This document shows, piece after piece, positions 8,752-17,041 of a stretch of 28,891 nucleotides of DNA. Under the pieces are notes generated by a model. The model worked only from the letters and a program-made list of their open reading frames with translations, ran no database searches and had not been told where the DNA came from. The stretch covers positions 1-28,891 of the forward strand of contig DCZC01000223.1 of assembly GCA_002331565.1 (NCBI GenBank). Direction: 5' to 3'. How positions within the stretch are numbered: position 1 is the first letter of the stretch; the number at the start of each line of letters is the position of its first letter. Made by a program: the position numbers and the translations under genes. The stretch comes from Gemmatimonas sp. UBA2094. Its GTDB lineage: Bacteria > Gemmatimonadota > Gemmatimonadetes > Gemmatimonadales > Gemmatimonadaceae.

Positions 8752-10029
8752 GTGCCCGGGGTTTCCAGTGGTTTTGAGACCGTGGACGGCGTGCTCCACG
8801 CCGAACGTGTCCCGCTGCCCGCTATCGCGGCGGCAGTGGGCACGCCGGCGTACGTGTACTGCGCCAACACCATCCGTGAACGATTCCGCCGGTTGGATGA
8901 GGCGTTCGCGGGGATCCCACACCACATCCATTTCGCGGTCAAGGCGAACAGCAATCTGCATGTGCTCCGCGTGCTGCAATCCCTTGGCGCGGGTGTGGAT
9001 ATCGTGTCGGGCGGGGAATTGTACCGTGCGTTGGAAGCCGGCTTCCGCGGCACCGACGTGGTATTCAGCGGCGTTGGAAAGACGGTCGATGAGATCGCGC
9101 ACGCACTCGAGGCGGGCGTACAGCTGATCAACGTGGAGTCGGAGGCGGAGCTGGTCGTCATCGACATGGTGGCGGGCCAGAAGGGCGTGAAGGCGCCCAT
9201 CGCCATCCGCGTGAATCCCGAAGTCACGGTCGAGACCCCGCACGAGTACATCAAGACCGGGGAGAAGGGGCAGAAGTTCGGCATTCCTCGCGACGATGTG
9301 GCGCGGCTTTGCGATGTGATTCGCGATCTCCCCAACGTCGAATTGCGCGGTTTGGGAATGCACCTTGGCTCGCAGATCGGGAACGCCGATCCGTTGCGTG
9401 ATGCGCTGCCACGGCTGCTGTCCGCCATCGCCTACGCGCGTCAGGCCGGACATCCGGTGGCGTTCATGGACGTGGGCGGCGGTCTGAGTGTGCCGTATGA
9501 GTCCCATGAGGCGCCGGCCGACATCGAGGACTATGCGCGTGTCGTCCGCGCCGCTGTGCAGGAAGCCGGCCTCACGTTGCTGCTCGAGCCGGGGCGGTAC
9601 CTGGTGGCGGAATCCGGCGTGCTCCTCACTCGCGTATTGTATCGCAAGCACGCGGCCGGCAAGGATTTCGTGGTGACCGACTCGGGAATGAGTGACCTCA
9701 TTCGCCCCGCGCTCTACCACGCCTATCACGGCATCGAAGCCGTCAGCGCAACGTCCGGATCGATCACGGCTGACGTCGTGGGACCCATCTGCGAATCGGG
9801 GGATTTCTTCGCGAAGGATCGCGTACTTCCCGATGTGAAGGCGGGCGACCTCCTCTGTGTGCGTACGGCTGGCGCCTACGGCTTCACCATGGCTTCGAAC
9901 TACAACTCGCGCCCTCGTCCGGCGGAGGTGCTGGTGGATGGCGAACGGTTCGCTGTTGCCGGTGCGCGTGAACAGCTAGACGATCTCGTACGCCTCGAGC
10001 GTGCGCCCCTCCAGTGGAGAACAGCCTGA
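8752..10029 (+). CDS. lysA: Diaminopimelate decarboxylase
   Basis: This fold-type III PLP enzyme converts meso-diaminopimelate to L-lysine, the last step of the pathway. With the GTG start at 8752 it has 425 residues. The Schiff-base lysine is Lys64 in HFAVKANSN. GLGMHLGSQI and VGGGLSVPYE follow, then EPGRYLVAESG, and the CESGDFF motif supplies the cross-subunit cysteine. The GTG at 8752 lies after the proS stop, with a GAGGGA element just upstream. An ATG at 8680 would overlap proS by 58 bases and add residues without homology, so it is less likely; GTG at 8719 or 8776 cannot be excluded. The stop overlaps the next gene by one base. Confidence 0.93.
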   Translation: MPGVSSGFETVDGVLHAERVPLPAIAAAVGTPAYVYCANTIRERFRRLDEAFAGIPHHIHFAVKANSNLHVLRVLQSLGAGVDIVSGGELYRALEAGFRGTDVVFSGVGKTVDEIAHALEAGVQLINVESEAELVVIDMVAGQKGVKAPIAIRVNPEVTVETPHEYIKTGEKGQKFGIPRDDVARLCDVIRDLPNVELRGLGMHLGSQIGNADPLRDALPRLLSAIAYARQAGHPVAFMDVGGGLSVPYESHEAPADIEDYARVVRAAVQEAGLTLLLEPGRYLVAESGVLLTRVLYRKHAAGKDFVVTDSGMSDLIRPALYHAYHGIEAVSATSGSITADVVGPICESGDFFAKDRVLPDVKAGDLLCVRTAGAYGFTMASNYNSRPRPAEVLVDGERFAVAGAREQLDDLVRLERAPLQWRTA

Positions 10030-10541
10030 TGCGCATCGGTTTGTTGTCGGACACCCACGATCGAGTGCCCGCCATTCGAGAGCTGTTGCAGCAGATGGTG
10101 GCCGGCGGTGTGTCACTGGTGATGCATGCCGGCGACTACTGCTCCCCGTTCTCGCTCCAACCATTCCACGATCTGTCGCTGCCGCTGCTCGGCGTGTTCG
10201 GTCGGAACGACGGTGATCGTGATGCACTCATTGCCACCGCCAAAACGGGGTTTGGTGCGGCCGAGTTGTACGAATCTCCGCACAGCTTCGATCTTGGCGG
10301 CAAGTCGGTGTTGCTCGTACACGACCTCGCCGATGTGCATCAACGGTCGATCGACGGGCATGAAGTCATCGTTCACGGCTTCACACACCAGCCGGAGATG
10401 AAGTCGCGCGGCGACTCGCTCATCGTCAATCCGGGCGAGGGATGCGGTTGGCTGTACGGCGCGCCGACTGGCGCGATACTCGATCTCGACACCAAGTCCG
10501 TCGAATTCCTCAAGCTCGCCGGCCCCGAGTGGAAGGCCTGA
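10029..10541 (+). CDS. YfcE/MJ0936-type metallophosphoesterase with an altered second metal site
   Basis: This 170-residue calcineurin-like phosphoesterase is of the small YfcE/MJ0936 class, whose members hydrolyse phosphodiester model substrates; the natural substrate is unknown. SDTHD holds Asp8 and His10, HAGD holds Asp36, His98 follows, and [11 protein letters not shown] near the C-terminus is typical of the family. Two expected ligands of metal 2 differ. The family GNxD motif reads G58-R59-N60-D61, and the GHTH motif reads G117-F118-T119-H120. All metal-1 ligands remain. The start at 10029 overlaps the lysA stop and has GGAG eight bases upstream; an ATG at 10014 would add five residues. 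The stop overlaps guaA by one base, so it is probably co-translated with lysA and guaA. Confidence 0.85.
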   Translation: MRIGLLSDTHDRVPAIRELLQQMVAGGVSLVMHAGDYCSPFSLQPFHDLSLPLLGVFGRNDGDRDALIATAKTGFGAAELYESPHSFDLGGKSVLLVHDLADVHQRSIDGHEVIVHGFTHQPEMKSRGDSLIVNPGEGCGWLYGAPTGAILDLDTKSVEFLKLAGPEWKA

Positions 10542-12091
10542 TGCAGAATACACAGAGCCGGATTCTGATTCTCGACTGCGGGTCACAGTTCACGCAGCTG
10601 ATTGCGCGGCGCGTGCGCGAGGCGCGCGTCTATTCCGAGATCCATCCGCCCACGAAGTCGATGGAGTGGATCCGAGAGTGGAATCCCACCGGCATCATCC
10701 TGTCCGGTGGGCCGAGCTCGGTGACCGACGACGGCGCGCCCACGGTACCGCGTGAATTGCTCGACGTCGCCCCGGTGCTCGGCGTGTGCTACGGCATGCA
10801 GCTCATCGCCCATCTCGAAGGTGGGGCTGTGGTGGGCGGTGGTCGTCGCGAGTACGGGCGTGCGGAAGTCACCGTCGACGAACCGGGCGGGCTCTTCACG
10901 GGGTTCGATGTCGGCGAGAGGACCACAGTGTGGATGAGCCACGGGGATCACGTGGAACAGGTCCCGCCCGGGTACGTGGCCACGGCGCACAGCGGCCACA
11001 CCTGCGCCGGGTTCCGGCATATGAACAAGCCGGTTCACGCGATCCAGTTCCACTCGGAGGTGTACCACACCGTCCGCGGCGCGGAAATCATCCAGAACTT
11101 TCTTTTCGGCGTGTGTCAGTGCACGCCGGATTGGACGCCTGGCCACTTCATCGAACAGGAAGTCGCCCGCATTCGCGAACTGGTGGGTGACCGGCAGGTC
11201 ATCTGCGGGCTCTCCGGTGGCGTGGATTCGAGCGTTGCGGCCGCATTGGTGCACAAGGCCATCGGTGACCAGCTCACGTGCATCTTCGTGGATACCGGAC
11301 TGCTCCGCCTCCACGAGCGCGAGCAGGTCGAGCGTACCATGGGCGAGCACCTCGGCATCCGGCTTATCACCGTGCGGGCCGAAGACCGCTTCCTCACGGC
11401 GTTGGCCGGCGTTGGCGAGCCCGAGCGCAAGCGCAAGATCATCGGCGAGCATTTCATCCGCGTCTTCGAGTCCGCATCGGCCGAGGCGGGAAAGGATGCG
11501 GCGTTTCTCGTACAGGGGACGCTGTATCCCGACGTCATCGAATCGGTGAGCGCGAAGGGCGGGGCGTCGGCGACCATCAAGACCCACCACAACGTTGGTG
11601 GACTCCCGAAGGACATGAAGTTCAAGCTCATCGAACCGCTGCGCGAGCTCTTCAAGGACGAAGTGCGCAACGTGGGGCGCGAGCTGGGGCTGCCGGAAGA
11701 GATGGTGGGGCGCCATCCGTTCCCGGGACCCGGACTCGCGATCCGCGTCCTTGGCGAGGTGACGCCGGCGGCGCTCGATATGTTGCGTCGTGCCGATGCG
11801 ATCTATCTCGAGGAGATTCGCGCGGCCGGATTGTATCCCGACATCTGGCAGGCGTTCGCCGTGTTTCTGCCGGTGCGTTCGGTGGGCGTGATGGGCGATG
11901 GGCGCACGTACGAACATGTGATCGCGCTCCGCGCCGTGACCAGTACCGATGGCATGACGGCCGATTGGTACAACTTTCCGCATGAGGTGCTCGGTCGCAT
12001 CTCCAATCGCATCATCAACGAAGTGGATGGGGTGAATCGCGTGGTGTATGACGTCTCGTCCAAGCCACCGGCCACCATCGAGTGGGAGTAA
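10541..12091 (+). CDS. guaA: GMP synthase (glutamine-hydrolysing)
   Basis: This 516-residue enzyme converts XMP to GMP with ATP and glutamine. The N-terminal class I glutamine amidotransferase has nucleophile Cys83 in GVCYGMQ and a catalytic histidine in the [12 protein letters not shown] stretch. The ATP-pyrophosphatase domain carries the PP-loop SGGVDSS. The C-terminal dimerisation domain contains [13 protein letters not shown] and ends with PPATIEWE, the canonical GuaA ending. The ATG at 10541 overlaps the upstream stop, with GGAAGG a few bases before it. The longer open frame back to 10442 lies within the phosphoesterase and is ignored. It complements the purine cluster on the other strand but is not linked to it. 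Confidence 0.97.
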   Translation: MQNTQSRILILDCGSQFTQLIARRVREARVYSEIHPPTKSMEWIREWNPTGIILSGGPSSVTDDGAPTVPRELLDVAPVLGVCYGMQLIAHLEGGAVVGGGRREYGRAEVTVDEPGGLFTGFDVGERTTVWMSHGDHVEQVPPGYVATAHSGHTCAGFRHMNKPVHAIQFHSEVYHTVRGAEIIQNFLFGVCQCTPDWTPGHFIEQEVARIRELVGDRQVICGLSGGVDSSVAAALVHKAIGDQLTCIFVDTGLLRLHEREQVERTMGEHLGIRLITVRAEDRFLTALAGVGEPERKRKIIGEHFIRVFESASAEAGKDAAFLVQGTLYPDVIESVSAKGGASATIKTHHNVGGLPKDMKFKLIEPLRELFKDEVRNVGRELGLPEEMVGRHPFPGPGLAIRVLGEVTPAALDMLRRADAIYLEEIRAAGLYPDIWQAFAVFLPVRSVGVMGDGRTYEHVIALRAVTSTDGMTADWYNFPHEVLGRISNRIINEVDGVNRVVYDVSSKPPATIEWE

Positions 12092-12096
12092 TCACC

Positions 12097-13596
12097 ATGC
12101 CAAGGTTCACCGCGCGCCTCTCGGTGTGCCTCGTTGCCGCCGTGCTGTCCGGTGGCGCCGCGCTCGATGCGCAGACCGCGCCCACACACGGCATCCGTCC
12201 TCGCCGTCTCGCCATCCGCAATGCCATGGTAATCGAGGGCAACGGTACGCCGGCGGAAGGACCGAAGGACATCATCATTGAAGGCAACCGCATTGTGGAT
12301 GTGATTGCGCTCGACCCGGTGGCGGTGAAGATGGGCGAGGTTCGTCGCGCACCGGCCGATGTGGAGATCGATGCCAGCGGCAAGTACGTCTTGCCGGGAT
12401 TGATCAACCTGCACGGGCATGTGCAGGATGAACGCGGGGGCATCGCACAGCCCCTCGACTACCAGTTCAAGTTGTGGTTGGGCCTCGGTATCACCAGTGT
12501 GCGCGACGTGTCGAGCGAGACGCAGAAAACGCTGCAGTTGCGTGCCCGGAGCAGCGCCGGAGAGGTGGCGGCGCCGCGTCTGTATGTCTATGCGCGCTAT
12601 GCCTTCATGCCGGTGCCGAAGAGCGAGGCGGAGGCCCGTCAACGTGTGAGGGATCTCAAGACGCAGGGTGTGGACGGCCTCAAGCTGTTCGGCATGGACA
12701 AGGACGTGTACGTCCCCGTGCTCGACGAGGCGAGAAAGCTCGGACTGCGCACTGCGCACCACATGGCCGTCGACGAAACCAATGCCTGGGATGCGGCCAA
12801 GGGCGGGCTGACGAGTATCGAGCATTGGTACGGGGTGCCCGACGCGGCGATCGTGAGCGGCGTGCAGCAGTTCCCGTCCAACTTCAATTACGCTGACGAA
12901 GGGATGCGCTTCCGCTACGCTGGCCGGCTCTGGCGTGAAGCCGAGCCGGCGCGTCTGCACGAGGTGCTCAAGGCGATGGTGCAGGGCGGGGTGGCGTGGA
13001 ATCCCACGCTCGACATCTACGAAGCGAGCCGCGATCTGCAGCGTGCCGAGACGCAACCATGGTACGGCGAGTACTTGCATCCGACATTGGCAAAGTATTT
13101 CCTGCCCGATCCGTCCAATCACGGATCGTACTTCGCCGGCTGGAGCAGCACCGACGAAGCCTTCTGGAAAGAGAACTACCAGATCTGGTTCCGGGCCGTG
13201 CGCGATTTCGAACGACTCGGTGGGGTGGTCGGTGCCGGCGAGGACGCAGGGTTCATTTATCAGATCTACGGATTCGGGCTCATCCGTGAACTCGAGCTGC
13301 ACCAGGAGGCGGGGTTCCCGACGCTCAAGGTGCTGCAGCATGCCACGGTCAACAACGCGAAGATCCTCGGTGAGGAGCAGCGTCTCGGCCGCGTGCGGGC
13401 CGGATTTCTCGCCGACGTCATCGTCGTGAACGGCAATCCGTTGGAGGACCTCAAGGCCTTCTACCCGCCTCGTGCCGATGCCGCCGCGGGCCCGGGAGGT
13501 GGTGTGCAGTGGACCATCAAAGACGGCATCCCCTACGACGCGCAGCGGATGCTGCGCGAAGTGCGGGACATCGTGAAGACGGCCAAGAAGCCGTAA
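12097..13596 (+). CDS. Secreted amidohydrolase-family protein (imidazolonepropionase/prolidase-like)
   Basis: This 499-residue protein starts with a signal peptide, a basic n-region then about 13 hydrophobic residues, with likely cleavage after the ALDA motif near residue 25, so it is exported. The amidohydrolase TIM-barrel shows the metal motif NLHGH (His106, His108), a candidate bridging lysine in DGLKLF (Lys196), histidines around 221-222 and 243, and a GAGEDAG motif in place of the common GTDAG. The C-terminus has LGRVRAGFLADVIVVNGNP, the conserved composite-domain ending. ATG 12097 has GGGAG about eight bases upstream and gives a clean signal peptide; ATG 12082 would overlap guaA. The substrate cannot be deduced. 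Related enzymes hydrolyse cyclic amides or X-Pro dipeptides. Confidence 0.85.
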   Translation: MPRFTARLSVCLVAAVLSGGAALDAQTAPTHGIRPRRLAIRNAMVIEGNGTPAEGPKDIIIEGNRIVDVIALDPVAVKMGEVRRAPADVEIDASGKYVLPGLINLHGHVQDERGGIAQPLDYQFKLWLGLGITSVRDVSSETQKTLQLRARSSAGEVAAPRLYVYARYAFMPVPKSEAEARQRVRDLKTQGVDGLKLFGMDKDVYVPVLDEARKLGLRTAHHMAVDETNAWDAAKGGLTSIEHWYGVPDAAIVSGVQQFPSNFNYADEGMRFRYAGRLWREAEPARLHEVLKAMVQGGVAWNPTLDIYEASRDLQRAETQPWYGEYLHPTLAKYFLPDPSNHGSYFAGWSSTDEAFWKENYQIWFRAVRDFERLGGVVGAGEDAGFIYQIYGFGLIRELELHQEAGFPTLKVLQHATVNNAKILGEEQRLGRVRAGFLADVIVVNGNPLEDLKAFYPPRADAAAGPGGGVQWTIKDGIPYDAQRMLREVRDIVKTAKKP

Positions 13597-13600
13597 GGAG
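13595..13600 (+). promoter_or_regulatory. Strong Shine-Dalgarno deciding a GTG start
   Basis: AAGGAG lies 6 bases before the GTG at 13607 and straddles the amidohydrolase stop codon. It fixes the start of the MATE gene and implies coupled translation. Confidence 0.75.
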
Positions 13601-13606
13601 CAACGG

Positions 13607-14971
13607 GTGGCCGCCTTGGGCCGGACAGGCGATTGGCGCGCCGATCTGGGTGAAATGGCGCAAGTGGCGTGGCCGGTAGTCCTCATCAACGTCGGCCTGC
13701 AGGCTATGGGCGTGGTGGACACGCTCATGGTGGGCCGCCTCGGCGGCGCCGCGATCGCCGCCGTTGCCCTCGGCAATTTCTATTTCTTCAGCATCAGTGT
13801 CTTCGGTCTGGGGATGCTGTGTGCCCTCGATCCCGTGGTGGCACAGGCCGTGGGCGCGGGCGATCACGAGGGCGCAGCACGTGGCGTGCAGCGCGGGGTC
13901 TTGATAGCGCTCGCCATCTCCGTCGTCGTGATGGGCGTGCTGATGCCCGGCGAATGGCTCCTGACTTCCCTCGAGCAACCGGCCGATGTCGTGGGCGCAA
14001 CGGCGATCTATGCGCGTAGTCGCATCTGGGGCGTGATCCCGTTCTTCCTCTTCAGCGTGATGCGGCAGACGCTGCAGGCGATGGGCCCGGTCGGCCCCGT
14101 GATCGTGGCGGCCGTCGTGGCCAATGTGGTCAACGCACTGGCGAATTGGCTGCTCATCTACGGGCACGGCGGTATGCCGGCGCTGGGCGTGGAAGGGTCC
14201 GGCTTCGCTACCGCCCTGTCATCGTGGGTAATGGCCGCCGTCCTTGCGTGGCTTGCATGGCCCCGCCTGCGCGTGATGGTGGTACCGTGGCGCGCAGAGT
14301 CCGTCATGTGGACGCCCATGTGGCGCATGCTGCGCATCGGCGTGCCGATCGGCGTGCAGTGGTTCTTCGAGAGTTTCGCGTTCGGTCTCACCGCCCTCTT
14401 CATGGGATGGATGGGCACTACGGCCTTGGCCGGACACGAAATCGCCCTCAACATGGCGGCGCTGACGTTCATGGTGCCGCTCGGCGTTTCCGGTGCGGCA
14501 GCGGCCGTCGTGGGGCGTGCGATTGGGCGGGGAGATATCGCTGCTGCGAGGCGGGATGCGGTTGCCGCCATTGCGTGCGGCGTGGGCTTCATGTGCTTGA
14601 GCGCGGTGGTCTTCGTTGCGGCGCCGGGGTGGCTCGCTTCATGGTACACCGACGAAGGCGCCACCGTGGCGATCGCCGTGGCACTCATCCCCCTCGCAGG
14701 CTGGTTTCAGGTCTTCGACGGCTTGCAGGCCGTCACGAGCGGCGTGCTGCGCGGTACCGGGGACACGCGCATTCCCGCGATCTTGCACCTGGTCGCCTTC
14801 TGGGGCGTCGGCATTCCCCTCGGCTACTACCTCGGCTTTCACACAACCTGGCGCGAGCGAGGGCCGTGGGTGGGACTGGTGGCCGGACTCGCCGCCGCTG
14901 CGTTATTGCAAAGCGCGCGCGTGTACCGACGACTGCAGTCGGACATCGCGCGCGTTTCTATCGACCACTGA
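13607..14971 (+). CDS. MATE-family multidrug/metabolite efflux protein
   Basis: This 454-residue polytopic membrane protein has about twelve hydrophobic segments in two similar halves, each opening with a MATE-type motif (QVAWPVVLINVGLQAMGVVDT in the first half, IGVPIGVQWFFESF in the second). MATE proteins export cationic drugs or metabolites using Na+ or H+ gradients. The first half also shows VDTLMVGRLGG, typical of the NorM-like branch. The GTG start is supported by the AAGGAG 6 bases upstream. It lies 10 bp after the amidohydrolase gene and is probably the last gene of the plus-strand block, which ends at the hairpin just downstream. The actual substrate is not evident. Confidence 0.92.
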   Translation: MAALGRTGDWRADLGEMAQVAWPVVLINVGLQAMGVVDTLMVGRLGGAAIAAVALGNFYFFSISVFGLGMLCALDPVVAQAVGAGDHEGAARGVQRGVLIALAISVVVMGVLMPGEWLLTSLEQPADVVGATAIYARSRIWGVIPFFLFSVMRQTLQAMGPVGPVIVAAVVANVVNALANWLLIYGHGGMPALGVEGSGFATALSSWVMAAVLAWLAWPRLRVMVVPWRAESVMWTPMWRMLRIGVPIGVQWFFESFAFGLTALFMGWMGTTALAGHEIALNMAALTFMVPLGVSGAAAAVVGRAIGRGDIAAARRDAVAAIACGVGFMCLSAVVFVAAPGWLASWYTDEGATVAIAVALIPLAGWFQVFDGLQAVTSGVLRGTGDTRIPAILHLVAFWGVGIPLGYYLGFHTTWRERGPWVGLVAGLAAAALLQSARVYRRLQSDIARVSIDH

Positions 14972-14975
14972 AGCG

Positions 14976-15008
14976 CCGGCATCACGGTCGTCGTACCGGT
15001 GATGCCGG
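14976..15008 (+). terminator. Bidirectional hairpin between convergent MATE and PTS IIA genes
   Basis: Arms CCGGCATCACGGT (14976-14988) and ACCGGTGATGCCGG (14995-15008) pair over 13 bp with one bulged G and a 6-base loop. The hairpin fills the 45-bp space between two convergent stop codons, so it can serve both. No clear T-run follows on either strand, so the mechanism (intrinsic or a 3'-end stabiliser) is open. Confidence 0.7.
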
Positions 15009-15016
15009 AAGGCGCG

Positions 15017-15469
15017 TCAGACGCGCTTCTCCTCGAGCAGTGCCATGAACTCGGCCGGCGAGGCGATCTCGAGCAGTCGCCCGGGGACGTCACTCTCCTT
15101 GCTGAACTGCGCGATCTTGCCGAGCACGGGGAGGTACTGATTCGACACCTCGAGTGGCGGCGCGACGATCAGGAAGAAGAAGTTGACCGGCTTGTCGTCA
15201 ATCGCCTTGAAGTCGACCCCATCCTTTTTCCGGCCGAAGGCGACGCGCAGGCGGTTGACCACCAGTGAGCGGCAATGAGGAATGGCGATGCCGCGCCCGA
15301 TCCCAGTGGAGCCGAGATTTTCGCGTCGCTTGAGCATCTTGAACAGCATGCCCTCGGACTTCTCGTCGAGCTTGAGCAGCCCGATCAGCTCCTTCAGGAT
15401 TTCGTCCTTGGTGGTGCCCTGAAGCTCCAGCTGGACGGCTTCTTCTGAGAAAAACTCGCGCAGTTCCAT
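15017..15469 (-). CDS. PTS IIA-like (fructose/nitrogen type) regulatory phosphocarrier
   Basis: This 150-residue single-domain protein belongs to the EIIA fructose/Ntr fold. The phosphorylated histidine is His65 in GIAIPHCRS, where the family usually has IPHGR or IPHAR. The segments GTTKDEILKELIGLL, RRENLGSTGIGRG and FFFLIVAPPLEVSNQYLPVLG fit the family. No EIIB, EIIC, HPr or EI gene is in the window, so it is more likely a regulatory PtsN-type protein than part of a sugar transporter. ATG 15469 gives the canonical length, while the longer open frame to 15625 would run into dus on the other strand. A promoter-like TTGACT/TAGCTT pair ends 8 bases before the ATG, predicting an almost leaderless mRNA. 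Confidence 0.88.
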   Translation of the reverse strand: MELREFFSEEAVQLELQGTTKDEILKELIGLLKLDEKSEGMLFKMLKRRENLGSTGIGRGIAIPHCRSLVVNRLRVAFGRKKDGVDFKAIDDKPVNFFFLIVAPPLEVSNQYLPVLGKIAQFSKESDVPGRLLEIASPAEFMALLEEKRV

Positions 15470-15477
15470 AGCCTTGC

Positions 15478-15505
15478 AAGCTAACCGCCGAACCCCGGGA
15501 GTCAA
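15478..15505 (-). promoter_or_regulatory. Predicted promoter of the PTS IIA-like gene
   Basis: Reading the minus strand, TTGACT (15505-15500), a 16-bp spacer and TAGCTT (15483-15478) are followed by 8 bases before the ATG at 15469. The -35 element matches consensus at five of six bases. It shares the 82-bp divergent region with the dus promoter, and the two elements do not overlap. Confidence 0.6.
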
Positions 15506-15515
15506 ACGGCCCGCG

Positions 15516-15544
15516 TTGCTTCGACCAACGGGCGAGGCTAGCTT
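15516..15544 (+). promoter_or_regulatory. Predicted dus promoter (leaderless architecture)
   Basis: TTGCTT (15516-15521), a 17-bp spacer and TAGCTT (15539-15544) are followed by 7 bases before ATG 15552. The extended string CTAGCTTCCG recurs in front of truA at the same place relative to the start codon. No Shine-Dalgarno is present. Confidence 0.55.
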
Positions 15545-15551
15545 CCGGTAC

Positions 15552-16613
15552 ATGTCCAAGTCTTTGCCGCGCAAGACGTTCCCATTCTTCGTCCCGAACC
15601 GGGTGCCGCTGTATCTGGCGCCCATGGCCGGCGTGTCGGAATCGCCGTTCCGACGCCTGTGCCACAGTCATGGGGCGGACGTGGTGGTGACGGAGTTTCT
15701 GTCGGCCGAGGGGATCCGCCGGGAAAACGAGGCGACCATCAGCAAGCTGCGGTTCAACGCCGACGAGCGTCCAATCGGAGTGCAGATCTTCGGTGCCGAA
15801 CCGGCGGCCATGGCGGATGCCGCCGCAATGGTAACCGATCTGTTCATGCCGGACTTCGTCGACATCAACTTTGGGTGTCCCGTCAAGAAGGTCGTGCGCC
15901 GTAACGGGGGCTCCGGATGCCTCAAGGATCTCGGGCTCGTCGAGGAAATCATCCGCGCGGTGGTGAAGGCAACGCACCTGCCGGTTACGGTGAAGACGCG
16001 TAGTGGCTGGAACGAGGAGATGCGCGACCCGGTGGGCATTGCGCTACGTATGCAGGATGCGGGTGCCAAGGTGTTCACCTTGCACGCGCGGACGCGCACG
16101 CAGATGTATACGGGGCATGCCAACTGGGACGAGATCGCTGCCGTCGCCGAGGCGCTCGACATCCCGGTGCTTGGCAATGGCGACATCAAGACAGCCGAAG
16201 ATGCGAAGCGCATGCTCGATCACACCAAGGCCGACGGCATCATGATCGGCCGGGGATCGTATGGGCAGCCGTGGATCTTCAATCAGGCACGCGCGCTTTT
16301 CAACGGCGAGCCCATGCCAGCGACGCCAGGTGTGCACGAGCGATTCGAGATCGCGTTGGGGCACGCGCGCATGGTACAGGCGTACGAGACCGACCCAATT
16401 GGCGCGGCCATCGAGTTCCGCAAGCATCTCGGGTGGTATGTGAAGGGATTGCCCAACTCGGCCGATCTGCGTGCCAAGCTGCACCAGGTGCGCGACTTCG
16501 CCGAGGTGGAGGCCATCTTCACGAATTATCTCGCATTCTACGACGAATACGTGGCCCGCGGGGCCAAGGCGGATGATCCGGACGTCTCCGACCTTACGTG
16601 TGAGGCGGCCTGA
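15552..16613 (+). CDS. dus: tRNA-dihydrouridine synthase (DusB-like)
   Basis: This FMN enzyme of 353 residues reduces specific uridines in the tRNA D-loop to dihydrouridine. It shows the opening LAPMAGVSESPFRRLC, the catalytic NFGCPVKKV motif with Cys109, KTRSGW and HARTRTQMYTGHANW in the FMN/tRNA-binding region, GNGDIKTAEDA and the IGRGSYGQPWIF stretch, followed by the C-terminal helical domain. The pattern fits the DusB subgroup. ATG 15552 is chosen over 15474 because the upstream residues lack homology and the predicted promoter lies between the two; it leaves the divergent PTS gene free. The next feature downstream is ssrA, so two consecutive plus-strand genes act on tRNA-like RNA or translation. 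Confidence 0.94.
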   Translation: MSKSLPRKTFPFFVPNRVPLYLAPMAGVSESPFRRLCHSHGADVVVTEFLSAEGIRRENEATISKLRFNADERPIGVQIFGAEPAAMADAAAMVTDLFMPDFVDINFGCPVKKVVRRNGGSGCLKDLGLVEEIIRAVVKATHLPVTVKTRSGWNEEMRDPVGIALRMQDAGAKVFTLHARTRTQMYTGHANWDEIAAVAEALDIPVLGNGDIKTAEDAKRMLDHTKADGIMIGRGSYGQPWIFNQARALFNGEPMPATPGVHERFEIALGHARMVQAYETDPIGAAIEFRKHLGWYVKGLPNSADLRAKLHQVRDFAEVEAIFTNYLAFYDEYVARGAKADDPDVSDLTCEAA

Positions 16614-16625
16614 TCACGGGTGGCG

Positions 16626-16655
16626 TTGCCGGAACAGTGGTATCGCGTGTAGTGT
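16626..16655 (+). promoter_or_regulatory. Possible ssrA promoter
   Basis: TTGCCG (16626-16631), an 18-bp spacer and TAGTGT (16650-16655) lie about 30 bases before the mature tmRNA 5' end. This would leave a short 5' leader for RNase P to remove. Both hexamers are imperfect. Confidence 0.35.
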
Positions 16656-16684
16656 AAGGGAGTGGTAGCAGTACCGTTCGAACC

Positions 16685-17039
16685 GGGGGTGACTGGCTTC
16701 GACGGGGTTGGTGAAGCTCTGGTAGCGTGCCCAGGTACTCGAGCACCTGGTAAAACACTCGGGAAAATCACAATCGCGAACAACAACCTCGCGCTCGCTG
16801 CCTAACCTTCGGGTTACGTAGCAGTGCTCACGCGGCAGCCCGCCCGGGGCGGCACGTGAGTATCGCAAATCTGGGCTAGTCTTGTGGTGCGCGTTCCGGC
16901 ATAAGGCGAAACTCTAGAACGCTTGTCCTGAGGTGGGCTTTCCATTGGCCAGCCGACGGAGACCTCAATCAATGGAATACGCACGTAGAAGCTGGGGTCG
17001 ATCTAGTCTCGGACAGGGGTTCGATTCCCCTCACCTCCA
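16685..17039 (+). ncRNA. ssrA: Transfer-messenger RNA (tmRNA)
   Basis: This RNA rescues stalled ribosomes and tags the nascent protein for proteolysis. The 5' end GGGGGTG (16685-16691) pairs with CACCTCC (17032-17038) to form the 7-bp acceptor stem with one G-U, and the unpaired base at 17039 is A. GACTGGCTTCGACGGGG follows the 5' strand as in other tmRNAs. The T arm (AGGGG, TTCGATT, CCCCT) precedes the 3' acceptor strand. The tag frame begins at 16776. Several GC-rich hairpins between the tag and the T arm are candidate pseudoknots. The gene does not encode CCA (CTA follows the discriminator), so the tail must be added after transcription. It is one-piece and not permuted. Confidence 0.96.
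16776..16805 (+). other. tmRNA proteolysis-tag reading frame
   Basis: The resume codon GCG at 16776 starts a frame encoding ANNNLALAA, closed by TAA at 16803-16805. The charging Ala precedes it in the finished tag. The LALAA ending fits recognition by ClpXP-type proteases. The TAA sits at the base of the next hairpin, as is common in tmRNAs. Confidence 0.88.
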
Positions 17040-17041
17040 CT

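Noticed and set aside
11803..13776. 657-codon minus-strand open frame across guaA, the amidohydrolase and the MATE start
   Set aside because: It spans three well-supported plus-strand genes and shows no family motifs, so it is a GC-driven shadow.
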